NCBI RefSeq assembly: GCF_002127655.1
Contig: NZ_NEHB01000015.1
Coordinates: 39,615 to 103,614 of the forward strand
Source: Janthinobacterium sp. GW456P
GTDB lineage: Bacteria; Pseudomonadota; Gammaproteobacteria; Burkholderiales; Burkholderiaceae_D
Direction: 5' to 3'
Length of the DNA stretch: 64,000 nucleotides
Positions 9,301 through 17,640 of this stretch are shown here, one piece after another (the stretch's first letter is position 1; each line of letters begins with the position of its first letter). The position numbers and the translations under genes are program-made. The notes below the pieces were generated by a model. The model made no database searches. It was not told where the DNA came from and saw nothing but the letters and a program-made list of their open reading frames with translations.

Positions 9301-11061
9301 CTCGATCCGACACCGGACGTCGCCGTCTCGTTCGACGAACGCGCGCGCCTGTTCGCCTTGCCGCGTTCTTCGTGGGACGACTACAACAAGGACTTGATCT
9401 CGGCAGGCGGCGGCGTGTATCCGCGCACCGCCCGCACGATCGAACTGTCGCCGCAGATCCGCGCCGCGCTTGATATCGCCGAGACCTCGCTGGCGCCGGA
9501 AGAACTGATGCACCGCATCCTCAAATCCCCGGTGGACCTGTTCTACAACGGCGGCATCGGCACCTATATCAAGGCCTCGACCGAGACGCACGCACAGGTG
9601 AAGGACCGCGCGAATGACCATATCCGCGTCAACGGCAATGAGCTGCGCGTCAAGGTCGTGGCCGAAGGCGGCAACCTGGGTGCGACGCAAGCGGGCCGCA
9701 TCGAATTCGCGCTGGCCGGTGGCCGCATCTTCACCGATGCGATCGACAATTCGGCCGGCGTCGATTGCTCGGACCATGAAGTGAACGTGAAAATCTGGCT
9801 GGATGTGGAAGTCAATGCGGGCAAGCTGACGGAAGCGGAACGCAACCGCGAGCTGTATGCGATGACGGACGACGTCGAGCGCCTGGTCTTGCGCGACAAC
9901 ACGCAGCAGACGCATTTGCTGGTGCGCGAGTTGCAGGCGCAAAGCGAGAGCGCCGTGCAGGATGGCTATGCCGCGTTGATCGCCAGCCTGGAAGAAGAGG
10001 GCGCCCTGTCGCGCGAGCTGGAGCAATTGCCATCGGTGGCTGAACTGGCGCGCAGGAAGAGCGACGGCCGCGGCCTGACCACGCCGGAACTGGCGGTGGT
10101 GATCGCCAACGTGAAGAATCGTTTCAAGCGCATCCTGTCCGCCTTGCCGCTGACGGACGAAACGTGGGCCGAGCCGGTCCTGAAACCGTACTTCCCATCC
10201 TTGCTGGTGGAAACCCGTTCGGCGCTCGACCACCCGCTGGCCAACGCCATCCTGGCGACCGTGCTGGCCAATGAAGTGATCAACCGCTGCGGCCCGCTGA
10301 TGATCCGCAACCTGGCGGCGGAACATGGCGTGGACGAATCGACCGTGATCCTGGCCTGGGGCCAGGCCTGGGTGGCGCTGAACCTGGCGCCCGTGTTCGA
10401 CGCGCTCGACGCGGATGCCTTGACGGTGCCGCGCGACGTATCGATCAAGGTCGACGCGCAAACACGCGTGCTGCAGCAAACGATGATCGCCGGCGTGCTG
10501 TCGGTACCGGCCGAGCAGTTGCGCGGCGCCGGCCTGGCCGAGCTGACCCGTTTGTTTGGCGCGGAATCGAAGCGCGAGCTGCTCAAAGCCGTCGGCATCA
10601 AGTCGGAAGCGGCGCAGGTAGCCGGCTTGAAGCCGGCCTTCGTGCTGGCGTGGGACGCGATCGACGCGCTGGAAGTCGTCGCCGGCTTCCTGTTCCCGGC
10701 CCTGTCGGTGCCGCGTCCTGCCTCGATGGACCTGGCAGCCTTCCTGCAAGTGGGCCTGGCCCTGCGCAGCCAGGCGGGCATCGACACGCTGGAGCGTGGC
10801 CTGAAGCTGGCCGCGCAAGGCAAGTCGCAGGAACAGTTGCGCAACTATGCGCAGCAGGCCCTGCGCCGCACGCAACAGCGTCTGCTGACGCAGGTGCTGG
10901 CGCGCGCCGAGCAAGGCAATGCGGGCCAGGCCGTCGATGCGGTGACGGGCGCGCTGGGCTTGTCGGCCTATGTGGCGGCGACGGAACTGGAGCAAGCCAT
11001 GCTGGACGTGTGGACGCTCTCCGAGGCAGTCAATAAAGTGACAGTGGAAGCGGCGGTGTAA
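6346..11061 (+). CDS. gdhB: Large NAD-specific glutamate dehydrogenase (180 kDa type)
   Basis: 1571 residues, the size of the L-GDH180 family (Bac_GDH). Deaminates glutamate to 2-oxoglutarate with NAD+, normally for catabolism. The N-terminal half carries the ACT-like regulatory modules; the catalytic core lies roughly at residues 720-1250 and includes RGGLRWSDRMEDYRTEV, KAQMVKNAVIVPAGAKGGFV (about residues 805-825), DVFGNGVLLS and AEGGNLGATQ. Start at 6346 follows GGAGATGCAAG. The stop overlaps the astE start (TAATG), so the two are translationally coupled. Its place inside the AST cluster suggests it disposes of the glutamate that the pathway produces. Confidence 0.95.
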   Translation: MNHTPQDLRTQTLELINAAGSAGKAAAPVVQLVQAWLDSLDAEDLADIAPGSLAPVLVDGFTQAAKRAGSGCQIATLRYADGRGGMASALLILNEDMPYLVDSIVMAMRRQHLAVRGVMNTVLPVRRALDGSVEAVRQAGDPLESYVLVLLDEELAPQAQAALVAALEAVARDAFVVRRDSAAMSERLAAVATAAAQHGEEGAEVAAFLEWARSGGFEVFGYAYYRVKPGVRELERDIPSRVGVLQDTAHPVYGTCLANIPGDFDTLAKRDSALSIVKADVAGTLHRDQQLDFIGVRDMDAQGAILGEHCFVGLFTRAGNSTPLAALPFARGRVAKVLSLAGVRQQGFRAEKFREILESLPRTEALEADLDWLAQVCGAVVSLYKQPRTKVFARRDVYARHLNVLVYLPRERYSASVAASLAKALQASSGATHVSTQTLVADGPLARVYLIAHAARYPLDLETDIEQPLLGVLDGWHNGFAAVADAVPDVALRTSLRKLCATLPLDYVAATAPAVAFRDLDTILRNTDASHVAVRIETGAVTTIRLYSANKVPPLSTILPALHNAGVAIDREQAYSISLSDRTRYFVTSLTVDAASAAKLAQPSVVAVAQELFAALFNDTAEDGRLNGLVIEGGLSTREVQLVRAYTSYWRQTGSRFSVRYIAESLRKQPAQVKALVEAFLQRFEPSLSDAQHAAALEAIATIKAGLPSVNHADTEEILGALADLMAATLRTSYFQNNQQGDKIIFKFDTSSLALVPEPRPYREIFVFSRRFEGVHLRGGPVARGGLRWSDRMEDYRTEVLGLVKAQMVKNAVIVPAGAKGGFVCKMMPKDAVRETIAAEGEAVYRLFISSLLEVTDNRSLGNIVPPVDTVCFDDADPYLVVAADKGTATFSDIANGIAVQRGFWLGDAFASGGSNGYDHKKLGITAKGAFEAVKRHFYEMDHDLNTTPITMVGVGDMSGDVFGNGVLLSRQLKLVAAFDHRHIFLDPTPDVAVSFDERARLFALPRSSWDDYNKDLISAGGGVYPRTARTIELSPQIRAALDIAETSLAPEELMHRILKSPVDLFYNGGIGTYIKASTETHAQVKDRANDHIRVNGNELRVKVVAEGGNLGATQAGRIEFALAGGRIFTDAIDNSAGVDCSDHEVNVKIWLDVEVNAGKLTEAERNRELYAMTDDVERLVLRDNTQQTHLLVRELQAQSESAVQDGYAALIASLEEEGALSRELEQLPSVAELARRKSDGRGLTTPELAVVIANVKNRFKRILSALPLTDETWAEPVLKPYFPSLLVETRSALDHPLANAILATVLANEVINRCGPLMIRNLAAEHGVDESTVILAWGQAWVALNLAPVFDALDADALTVPRDVSIKVDAQTRVLQQTMIAGVLSVPAEQLRGAGLAELTRLFGAESKRELLKAVGIKSEAAQVAGLKPAFVLAWDAIDALEVVAGFLFPALSVPRPASMDLAAFLQVGLALRSQAGIDTLERGLKLAAQGKSQEQLRNYAQQALRRTQQRLLTQVLARAEQGNAGQAVDAVTGALGLSAYVAATELEQAMLDVWTLSEAVNKVTVEAAV

Positions 11062-12080
11062 TGACGCAAGAAGTACGACAAGTTGGGCAGGGCGCTGGCG
11101 GCTTGCCGCCGGCCGTGCAGGCGCTGGCGCAGGCCGATTTCAGCGGCGTGGCGCAGCTGTTCGCCAACGCCGGTTTCACGGTGGCCTTGCCTGCGCCCGG
11201 CATGCTGCAAGTCGTCAAGCCGCAGGCCGATGCGGGCCGCGCCAGCGTGGCCGTCTCGGTGGGCGTGCATGGCGACGAGACGGGGCCGATCGAAGTGCTG
11301 GCGCATCTGCTCGACGCGCTGTCGCGCGACGCGTCGGCACTGGCCGTCGACCTGCTCGTTTGCGTGGGCAATGTCGATGCGATCCGGGCCGGCAAGCGTT
11401 TCATCGACGCCGACCTCAATCGCATGTTCCGTCCCGTGCGGGGCAGCCTGGCGCAGGCGGCGGAAAGCGCGCGCGCCGATGAAATGATCGCCGCGACCAA
11501 AGCGTTCTTTGACGCGGCCGGTCCCGTGCGCTGGCATCTGGATTTGCACACGGCCATCCGGCCTTCCGTGTACCCGACGTTTGCCATCGTGCCGGACCTG
11601 GTGGCCGACGACGCCAAGGCGCAGCTGATAGCCTGGCTGGGTCAGGCGGCCATCGGCGCCATCATCATGAACCCGCAGTCGGCCGGCACCTACAGTTATT
11701 ATTCGGCCGAGCATTGCGGTGCGGCCGCCAGCACGGTGGAACTGGGCCGCGTGGGTACCCTGGGGCAGAATGATTTATCGCTGTTCGATGACGTGTCGCG
11801 GGCGCTGGACGGCCTGTTGCGCGGCATGCCTGCCCAGCCCGTCAAGGCGCCGCCGCACGTGTTCAAGGTGGCGCAGGAAATCATCAAGCACAGTGATGAA
11901 TTCCGCATGGCTTTTGATCGCGGCACGCAGAATTTCACGTCCTTGCCGCAGCACGCCGTGATCGCCAGCGATGGCGACCACGTCTATACGGTGCAGCACG
12001 CGGAAGAGCTGGTGGTGTTCCCGAACCCGGATGTGCGGGTGGGCTTGCGTGCCGGATTGATGGTAGTGCGCGTGGCGTGA
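11061..12080 (+). CDS. astE: Succinylglutamate desuccinylase
   Basis: 339 residues, zinc-dependent AstE/aspartoacylase family. Hydrolyses N-succinylglutamate to glutamate and succinate, the last AST step. Start shares one base with the gdhB stop. Zinc ligands are seen as the HxxE pair in VGVHGDETGPIE (His70, Glu73) and the downstream histidine in HLDLHTAIRPS (His163); VELGRVG follows later. Length is close to the usual 320-345. A strong intrinsic terminator follows, so this is the last gene of the transcript. Confidence 0.95.
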   Translation: MTQEVRQVGQGAGGLPPAVQALAQADFSGVAQLFANAGFTVALPAPGMLQVVKPQADAGRASVAVSVGVHGDETGPIEVLAHLLDALSRDASALAVDLLVCVGNVDAIRAGKRFIDADLNRMFRPVRGSLAQAAESARADEMIAATKAFFDAAGPVRWHLDLHTAIRPSVYPTFAIVPDLVADDAKAQLIAWLGQAAIGAIIMNPQSAGTYSYYSAEHCGAAASTVELGRVGTLGQNDLSLFDDVSRALDGLLRGMPAQPVKAPPHVFKVAQEIIKHSDEFRMAFDRGTQNFTSLPQHAVIASDGDHVYTVQHAEELVVFPNPDVRVGLRAGLMVVRVA

Positions 12081-12105
12081 TCGTCGAGCGATCACGCGGT
12101 ATCAG

Positions 12106-12139
12106 GCGCCAGCCGGGGAAACCCGATTGGCGCTTTTTT
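12106..12139 (+). terminator. Intrinsic terminator of the AST/gdhB operon
   Basis: GCGCCA pairs with TGGCGC, with an inner CGGG/CCCG stem and GAAA loop, followed by six T. It lies 26 nt after the astE stop. A small extra hairpin (TGATCG/CGATCA) overlaps the astE stop itself. Confidence 0.85.
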
Positions 12140-12225
12140 CATAAAAAATGCCGCACAGAAATAATTATCCATTAGGCAATCAATTGATTTAAAATATTTA
12201 CCCTTTGCAATTTTTTGGACCGATC

Positions 12226-13194
12226 ATGTTGAAACGCCTGCTGACAGCCCTGCTGTGCCTGACCCTTTCCGGCCTCACGGCTGCCGCCCCCGCCGACGAG
12301 AAGGCAGCCGCACCGGAAATGACGGCCGAGCAATTTCTCGCCCAGCTGCACCTGCAGCGCGGCAAGATCACCTTGCCTGGCGGCATCGCCACCCTGGATT
12401 TGCCCGCCAACTTCCGTTATCTGTCGCCGGCCGATGCCGAGCGCGTGCTGGTCGATGCCTGGGGCAATCCACCGGGCATGGAATCGCTGGGCATGATCGT
12501 GCCTGCCAAGACCAGCGTGCTCGAGCGCGACAGCTGGGGCGTGGTGGTGACGTATGAAAAGGAGGGGCATATCAAGGATGACGATGCGGACAGCATCAAA
12601 TATGACGAATTGCTCAAGGACATGCAGGCGTCCGTGCTGGAAAATAATGCGGAGCGCAAGAAGCAGGGTTATCCGGGCATCCATTTGATGGGCTGGGCGG
12701 AAAAACCCAGCTATGCCAAGGATACGCACAAGCTGTACTGGGCCAAGGACTTGATGGTCGATGGCGGCGAACACTCGCTGAACTACAACGTGCGCGTGCT
12801 GGGCCGCGAAGGCGTGCTGAACCTGAACGCGATCGCCAGCATGCAGCAGATCGCCACGATCAAGAAAGAGATGCAGCAAGTGACGGCGTTCACGGAATTT
12901 ACCGACGGTAACCGCTACGCGGATTTCGACAGCAAGACGGACAAGGTGGCCGAGTACGGCCTGGCGGCGCTGGTGGCCGGTGGCGTGGCCAGCAAGCTGG
13001 GCCTGTTCGGAAAATTGCTGGCGCTGCTGCTGGCTTTCAAGAAAGTGCTGATCCTGGCCGTCGTGGGCGCCGGTGCGGCCATCGTCAGGTTTTTCGGCGG
13101 CAAGCGCAAGGAAAAGCCGCAGCCACTGCCGCAGCAGGAGCCCGCTGAACAGCCTGCTCATGCGCCCGATGGCAAGGTGAATCTGGAAAAGTAG
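12226..13194 (+). CDS. DUF2167 family membrane-anchored protein
   Basis: 322 residues, function unknown. The ATG at 12226 gives a clean signal peptide (MLKRLLTALLCLTLSGLTAAAPA); an in-frame TTG 21 nt upstream would spoil it. The periplasmic part contains GMIVPAKTSVLERDSWGVVVTYEKEGHI and the YNVRVLGREGVLNLNAIA segment typical of DUF2167. A long hydrophobic stretch (about residues 245-290) ends in a basic, Pro/Gln-rich cytoplasmic tail. No good Shine-Dalgarno is visible. It stands alone between terminators and is probably monocistronic. Confidence 0.8.
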   Translation: MLKRLLTALLCLTLSGLTAAAPADEKAAAPEMTAEQFLAQLHLQRGKITLPGGIATLDLPANFRYLSPADAERVLVDAWGNPPGMESLGMIVPAKTSVLERDSWGVVVTYEKEGHIKDDDADSIKYDELLKDMQASVLENNAERKKQGYPGIHLMGWAEKPSYAKDTHKLYWAKDLMVDGGEHSLNYNVRVLGREGVLNLNAIASMQQIATIKKEMQQVTAFTEFTDGNRYADFDSKTDKVAEYGLAALVAGGVASKLGLFGKLLALLLAFKKVLILAVVGAGAAIVRFFGGKRKEKPQPLPQQEPAEQPAHAPDGKVNLEK

Positions 13195-13293
13195 GATGAA
13201 CTGAGCCGCTCCGTGCGCCGGCGCACACGGGCGCGCTGTCCGAAAACAGCGCCTCGGGTACACTGGCTCATCGTTCACTATCAGGAGTCCGCC

Positions 13294-13803
13294 ATGTCCG
13301 TGTCCATGTATCAGGCCACCATCCCCGTCTTCATCCGCGGCTTGCGGGTCGTCTCGGCCCTGCTGGAAAAAGCGCAAGCCCACGTGGAGGAAGATGGCAT
13401 CGTGCCCGAGATTTTACTGGGCGCGCAGCTGGCGCCCGACATGCTGGACTTGACGGCGCAGGTGCAGCGCGCCAGCGATACGTCGAAGATGTCGGTCGAG
13501 CGCCTGAGCGGCGTGCCCGCACCGAAGTTCGAGGATAACGAAGCGTCGTTTGAACAGTTACAGGAACGCATCGCCAACACCATCGCCTATATCGACAGCG
13601 TCAACGCGGGCCAGATGGCGGGCAGCGCGCAGAAGGAAGTCGTGCTGAACTGGACTGACGAAGGGAAGAAATTCTCGGGCGACAATTACCTGCTCAGCTT
13701 TGCCTTGCCGAATTTCTATTTCCACGTTTCCATGGTCCACGCCATCCTGCGCAACAATGGCGTGGCCGTGGGCAAGCTCGATTATCTGGGCCCGTACGAC
13801 TGA
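13294..13803 (+). CDS. DUF1993 family protein
   Basis: 169 residues, cytosolic. Start at 13294 is set by AGGAG at 13284-13288; the frame is open further upstream without conservation. MYQATIPVFIRGLRVVSALLEKA and the C-terminal FALPNFYFHVSMVHAILRNNGVAVGKLDYLG fit DUF1993, a DinB-like helical-bundle family of unknown function. No catalytic residues can be named. Confidence 0.8.
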   Translation: MSVSMYQATIPVFIRGLRVVSALLEKAQAHVEEDGIVPEILLGAQLAPDMLDLTAQVQRASDTSKMSVERLSGVPAPKFEDNEASFEQLQERIANTIAYIDSVNAGQMAGSAQKEVVLNWTDEGKKFSGDNYLLSFALPNFYFHVSMVHAILRNNGVAVGKLDYLGPYD

Positions 13804-13821
13804 GACCGATTCTGAGACTAA

Positions 13822-14373
13822 TTATTGCTGCGGTTGCTGCTGCACCTGGTTCTGCACCGCATTGCCCAGCATGCCGCCGCCGATCACGCCGGCCACCGTC
13901 GCCAGCGCCTTGCCGCGGCCGCCACCGACCTGATTGCCGATCAAGCCGCCGATGACGGCGCCCGTGCCGATGCCCACGTAGTTCGGTTGTGCCGGTGCCG
14001 GCTGCTGCTGGCGGACCGGTTCGCGGTAGGCGGTGTCGCGGTAGCCATCGTTGTTGTCACGGTAGGCAGGACGCGCCTGCGCCACTTGCGTGTGGTGCAC
14101 GACGCGCTTCTGCTCGACGGGCGCCGGGGCTGGTGCCGGGGCGGCTTGCGCGACGACAGGCGCGGCCACCGGTGCAGTCACGGGCGCCGCCAGGGCTGCC
14201 GCATTCGTCGGCGTCATGGCGGCCACGTCTGCTGGCATGGCAGGCACGTTCGCGCGCGAATTGGGCAGGATGCCGGCGATGGACGCCGCGCCCACCAGGC
14301 ACAGGACCGTCACGGAAATGGCGGCGCCGGCCATCAAGGGGTGGATGCGGCTGGCGGTAGTCGTCGTGTTCAT
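13822..14373 (-). CDS. Glycine-zipper 2TM-domain envelope protein
   Basis: 183 residues. The ATG at 14373 has AGGAGA upstream; a TTG six codons earlier is less likely. An N-terminal membrane segment (about residues 15-37) is followed by an Ala/Pro-rich linker (about 45-90), a Gln/Arg-rich stretch and a C-terminal glycine zipper GIGTGAVIGGLIGNQVGGG...AGVIGGGMLGN (about 137-175), as in SlyB/Rick-17kDa-like proteins. No lipobox is seen. Ends in a Gln-rich tail. Convergent with the DUF1993 gene. Role probably in envelope integrity; unproven. Confidence 0.8.
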   Translation of the reverse strand: MNTTTTASRIHPLMAGAAISVTVLCLVGAASIAGILPNSRANVPAMPADVAAMTPTNAAALAAPVTAPVAAPVVAQAAPAPAPAPVEQKRVVHHTQVAQARPAYRDNNDGYRDTAYREPVRQQQPAPAQPNYVGIGTGAVIGGLIGNQVGGGRGKALATVAGVIGGGMLGNAVQNQVQQQPQQ

Positions 14374-14536
14374 GTGTTCTCCTGGGGGCAATGTGTTGCG
14401 CTGTTGTTGATGTGGCCAGATTAGCGGCCGCGCCTGCCCAAGGCTAGCCCTTGCGCTGTATCAAACGTAAGCAGGTGTAAGCCGCACTTTTCAAAGCACA
14501 GTAGAATCGGTGCTTCCCCTTTTCCGAAAGTCCGCC

Positions 14537-15649
14537 ATGAGCCAGCTATTCACGCCATATGCACTGGGGCCGCTGCGCGTGGCCAACCGCATCGCCATCG
14601 CGCCCATGTGCCAGTACTCGGCCGACAACGGCAATGCCACCGACTGGCACATGATCCACCTGGGCCATTTGGCCCTGTCCGGCGCGGGACTGCTGATGAC
14701 GGAAGCGACGGCCGTCTCGCCCGAGGGACGCATCTCGGCGGATGACCTGGGCCTGTGGTCGGACGCGAATCAAGCGGCGCTGGCCAAGGTGGTGCAGGCG
14801 ATCCGCCGCCATGCGCCGATTCCCTTGGTGGTGCAGCTGGGCCATGCGGGACGCAAGGCGTCGAGCCGCGCACCGTGGCAGGGCGGCGCCTGCGTACACC
14901 TGGCCGAGGGCGGCTGGCAAACGGTGGCGCCATCGGCCATCGCCCACGCGCCTGGTGAAACAGTGCCGCTCGCCCTCGACGAGATGGGTTTGCTGCAAAT
15001 CAAGGGCGCGTTTGTGGCCGCCGCCCAGCGCGTGCATGCGCTCGGCATCGAGGGCATCGAATTGCATGCGGCGCACGGCTATCTGCTGCACCAGTTTTTG
15101 TCGCCGCTGGCCAACCAGCGTACCGATGCCTACGGCGGCAGCCTGGAGAACCGCATGCGCTTTCCGCTGGAAGTCTATGAAGCCGTGCGCGCCGCCGTGC
15201 CCGCCAGCATGGCCGTGGGCGTGCGCATTTCCGCCACCGACTGGGTCGAGGGCGGCTGGGAAATCGAACAAAGCGTGCGTTTCGCGCAGGAACTCAAGCA
15301 GTTGGGTGCCGATTTCATCCACGTCTCCAGCGGCGGTATTTCGCCACAGCAGCAGATTCCCGTGGGACCCGGCTATCAGGTGGCTTTTGCCGAACGCATC
15401 AAGCGCGACAGCGGCTTGCCCACCATCAGCGTGGGCCTGATCACGGAAGCGCAGCAGGCGGAAGACATCATCGCGCACGGCCAGTCCGACATGGTGGCGC
15501 TGGCGCGCGCCATCCTGTTCGATCCCCGCTGGCCCTGGCATGCGGCGGCCCAGCTGGGCGCGCAAGTGCCGGCGCCGCCGCAGTACTGGCGCTCGCAGCC
15601 GCGCGAATACAAGAACCTGTTCGGCGACACGACCCTGGGCCAGCGCTAA
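14537..15649 (+). CDS. NADH:flavin oxidoreductase, YqjM/NamA-type old yellow enzyme
   Basis: 370 residues, FMN TIM barrel. Reduces activated C=C bonds of enals/enones with NADPH in known homologues. Start at 14537 gives MSQLFTPYALGPLRVANRIAIAPMCQYSA. The YqjM-class marks are present: the redox-tuning cysteine in APMCQYS (Cys25) and the substrate-binding HAAH pair (His177, His180) in HAAHGYLLHQFLSPLANQR, followed by TDAYGGSLENRMRFPLE and DFIHVSSGG. Often stress-related in bacteria; the natural substrate is unknown. An adjacent ABC-F gene starts 153 nt downstream. Confidence 0.9.
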   Translation: MSQLFTPYALGPLRVANRIAIAPMCQYSADNGNATDWHMIHLGHLALSGAGLLMTEATAVSPEGRISADDLGLWSDANQAALAKVVQAIRRHAPIPLVVQLGHAGRKASSRAPWQGGACVHLAEGGWQTVAPSAIAHAPGETVPLALDEMGLLQIKGAFVAAAQRVHALGIEGIELHAAHGYLLHQFLSPLANQRTDAYGGSLENRMRFPLEVYEAVRAAVPASMAVGVRISATDWVEGGWEIEQSVRFAQELKQLGADFIHVSSGGISPQQQIPVGPGYQVAFAERIKRDSGLPTISVGLITEAQQAEDIIAHGQSDMVALARAILFDPRWPWHAAAQLGAQVPAPPQYWRSQPREYKNLFGDTTLGQR

Positions 15650-15704
15650 CGTGCCCCGTCTGCTACACTGACGCTTCTTTTCCATTTCTCCAGGACGCTT
15701 CGAC

Positions 15705-15737
15705 ATGCGCCATTGATACTGCCGTGCTGTGCACGGC
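15705..15737 (+). promoter_or_regulatory. ABC-F leader: three-codon ORF plus hairpin
   Basis: In the 153 nt leader of the ABC-F gene a minimal ORF ATG-CGC-CAT-TGA (Met-Arg-His) lies at 15705-15716 with AGGA 9 nt upstream. Four nt later comes a perfect 7-bp hairpin, GCCGTGC-TGT-GCACGGC (15721-15737). No U-run follows, so it is not a plain terminator. The arrangement resembles a ribosome-sensing leader, but that is inference. Confidence 0.4.
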
Positions 15738-15802
15738 CTCGCCCATCCCGCCAGCGCGCCATTGCGCCGCGCGGGTTCGCCAGCCTTGCTCAAGGAGTAT
15801 CC

Positions 15803-17386
15803 ATGCCCGCATTACTACAACTCGACCGTCTTTCCTTTGCGTTGCCCGATGGCCGCGCCCTGTTTTCCGATTTGCAATTTTCCTTTGCCCCGCAACGTAT
15901 CGGCCTCGTCGGCGATAACGGCGTGGGCAAGAGCGTGCTCGCGCGCCTGCTGGCAGGCAGGGCGCAGCCGTCTTCCGGGGCCGTGCGCTGCGACGGCAGC
16001 ATGCATTACGTGGCGCAGGAACTCGATCCGGAGCGCTATCCCACCGTGGCGGCGCTCGCCGGCATGGACGACTTGCTGGCGGCGCTGGCGCGCATCGCCG
16101 CCGGCAGCATCGACGAAGCCGATTACACCCTGGTGGGCGAACGCTGGGATGCCCACGCCCGCCTGCGCCAGGCGCTCGATGCGCTCGATTTGCGCCAGCT
16201 GGATGCCGATACGCCGACGGCCAGCCTGAGCGGCGGCGAACGCCAGCGCATCGCGCTGCAAGGCGCCTGGCTGTCGCAGGCGGACTGGCTGGTGCTCGAT
16301 GAACCGAGCAACCACCTTGACGCCCATCAGCGCGCCCGCCTGGTGGCGCAGTTGGCGCGCTGGCCCGGCGGCTTGCTGCTGATCAGCCATGACCGTGGCT
16401 TGCTCGAGCACGTCGATGCAATCGTGGAACTGTCGCCGCAGGGCTTGCGCAGCTATGGCGGCAATTACGCGCTGTATGCGCAGCAGCGCGCGCTGGAGCA
16501 GGCCGGTTTCGCTGCCGCCCTGCAGGCGGAAAAGGCCGGCGCCAAACGTGAGCAGCGCGAGGCGCAGCAGCACGCCGAGCGCCAGCAGCGCCGAGTCGGA
16601 CGCGGCGAGAGGGAAGGGCGCGAAGGCAATCAGAGCAAGCTGCTGCTGGGCGCGAGAAAGGACAACAGCCAGGATAGCCAGGGCAAGCTGCGCGTGCGCG
16701 CGCAAGAGGCGCAGCAGGCGCGCCAGCAAAGGGTGATGGACGCCAGCGCCCGCTGCGTACCAGAGACCGAACGGCTGCTGCTGGCGCCCGGTAGCCCGGT
16801 GCCCAACGGGAAACTGATCCTGGAGCTGCGTGATCTGGTCTTGCCGCATGGACAGGCGCACGCCATCAAGCTGGTGCTGAGCGGGCCGCGCCGCCTGGCC
16901 GTGACGGGCGACAATGGCAGCGGCAAGTCGACTCTGCTGCGCGTGATCGCCGGGCAGCTGGCGCCCGCCAGCGGCGAGCTGCGCTGCCATGCGCAGGTTG
17001 CCTGGCTGGATCAGCATGCGGGACTGCAGGACGGCGAGTGCAGCGCCGTGCAGCGCTTGCAGGCACGCAACAGCATCGTGCCGGAAGGCGAGCTGCGCAC
17101 GCGGCTGGCACTGCTGGGCATCGCTGGCGCGCGCGCCACCATGCCCAGCCGTTTGCTCAGCGGCGGCGAGCGCATGAAGGTGGCGCTGGCGGCCGAGCTG
17201 TATGCGCAGGCGCCGCCGCAACTGCTGCTGTTAGATGAACCCGACAATCATCTGGACCTGGCCAGCCTGCAGGCGCTGGAGCAGATGCTGCGGCAATATC
17301 AGGGGGCGTTACTTGTGGTTTCGCACGACCAGGCATTTTTGAAGGCGATAAACCTTGACCCGGAGGGCTTGACATTGCAAAAATGA
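15803..17386 (+). CDS. ABC-F family ATP-binding protein
   Basis: 527 residues, two ABC domains and no membrane segment, so a soluble ABC-F protein acting on ribosomes rather than a transporter. Start at 15803 follows AAGGAG. Domain 1: Walker A GDNGVGKS (about residue 37), signature LSGGERQR, Walker B VLDEPSNHLD. Domain 2: Walker A GDNGSGKS (about 370), LSGGERMK, LLLDEPDNHLD. The linker (about 235-330) is charged and Gln/Arg-rich (KREQREAQQHAERQQRR). Subgroup (housekeeping translation factor or antibiotic resistance) cannot be settled by eye. Confidence 0.9.
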   Translation: MPALLQLDRLSFALPDGRALFSDLQFSFAPQRIGLVGDNGVGKSVLARLLAGRAQPSSGAVRCDGSMHYVAQELDPERYPTVAALAGMDDLLAALARIAAGSIDEADYTLVGERWDAHARLRQALDALDLRQLDADTPTASLSGGERQRIALQGAWLSQADWLVLDEPSNHLDAHQRARLVAQLARWPGGLLLISHDRGLLEHVDAIVELSPQGLRSYGGNYALYAQQRALEQAGFAAALQAEKAGAKREQREAQQHAERQQRRVGRGEREGREGNQSKLLLGARKDNSQDSQGKLRVRAQEAQQARQQRVMDASARCVPETERLLLAPGSPVPNGKLILELRDLVLPHGQAHAIKLVLSGPRRLAVTGDNGSGKSTLLRVIAGQLAPASGELRCHAQVAWLDQHAGLQDGECSAVQRLQARNSIVPEGELRTRLALLGIAGARATMPSRLLSGGERMKVALAAELYAQAPPQLLLLDEPDNHLDLASLQALEQMLRQYQGALLVVSHDQAFLKAINLDPEGLTLQK

Positions 17387-17443
17387 CAATTTAATGAAAA
17401 AAGTCACGCTCGATGCCTGTAGAGCATGCTTCATGAACCGATG

Positions 17444-17471
17444 CTGAATTTTGTTTGATTGTCGGTATAAT
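17444..17471 (+). promoter_or_regulatory. Putative promoter upstream of ridA
   Basis: A perfect TATAAT (17466-17471) with a weak -35 (CTGAAT, 16 nt spacer). It would give a leader of about 160 nt before the RidA gene. The leader holds a CAGGGC/GCCCTG stem (about 17567-17592) and an overlapping small frame that I do not regard as a gene. Confidence 0.45.
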
Positions 17472-17640
17472 CCACTGAATAACCGGGCCTATTTGTGAAC
17501 TAAAACTGCTGGTTCACCAATATGATGACGTTTAATCTGGCACTGTTGTCGGTCACTACCGCGCTGCCAGGGCGTCATCCTGCGTGCCCTGCCGTGCATG
17601 AATTCTGGTTTCGCTTATATTGTTTTCTTGGAGAAATAGC

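Noticed and set aside
6325-10995. Uninterrupted 1556-codon frame on the minus strand
   Set aside because: It is exactly antisense to gdhB; composition is His/Arg/Gln-rich without any family motif, as expected for the shadow of a GC-rich gene.
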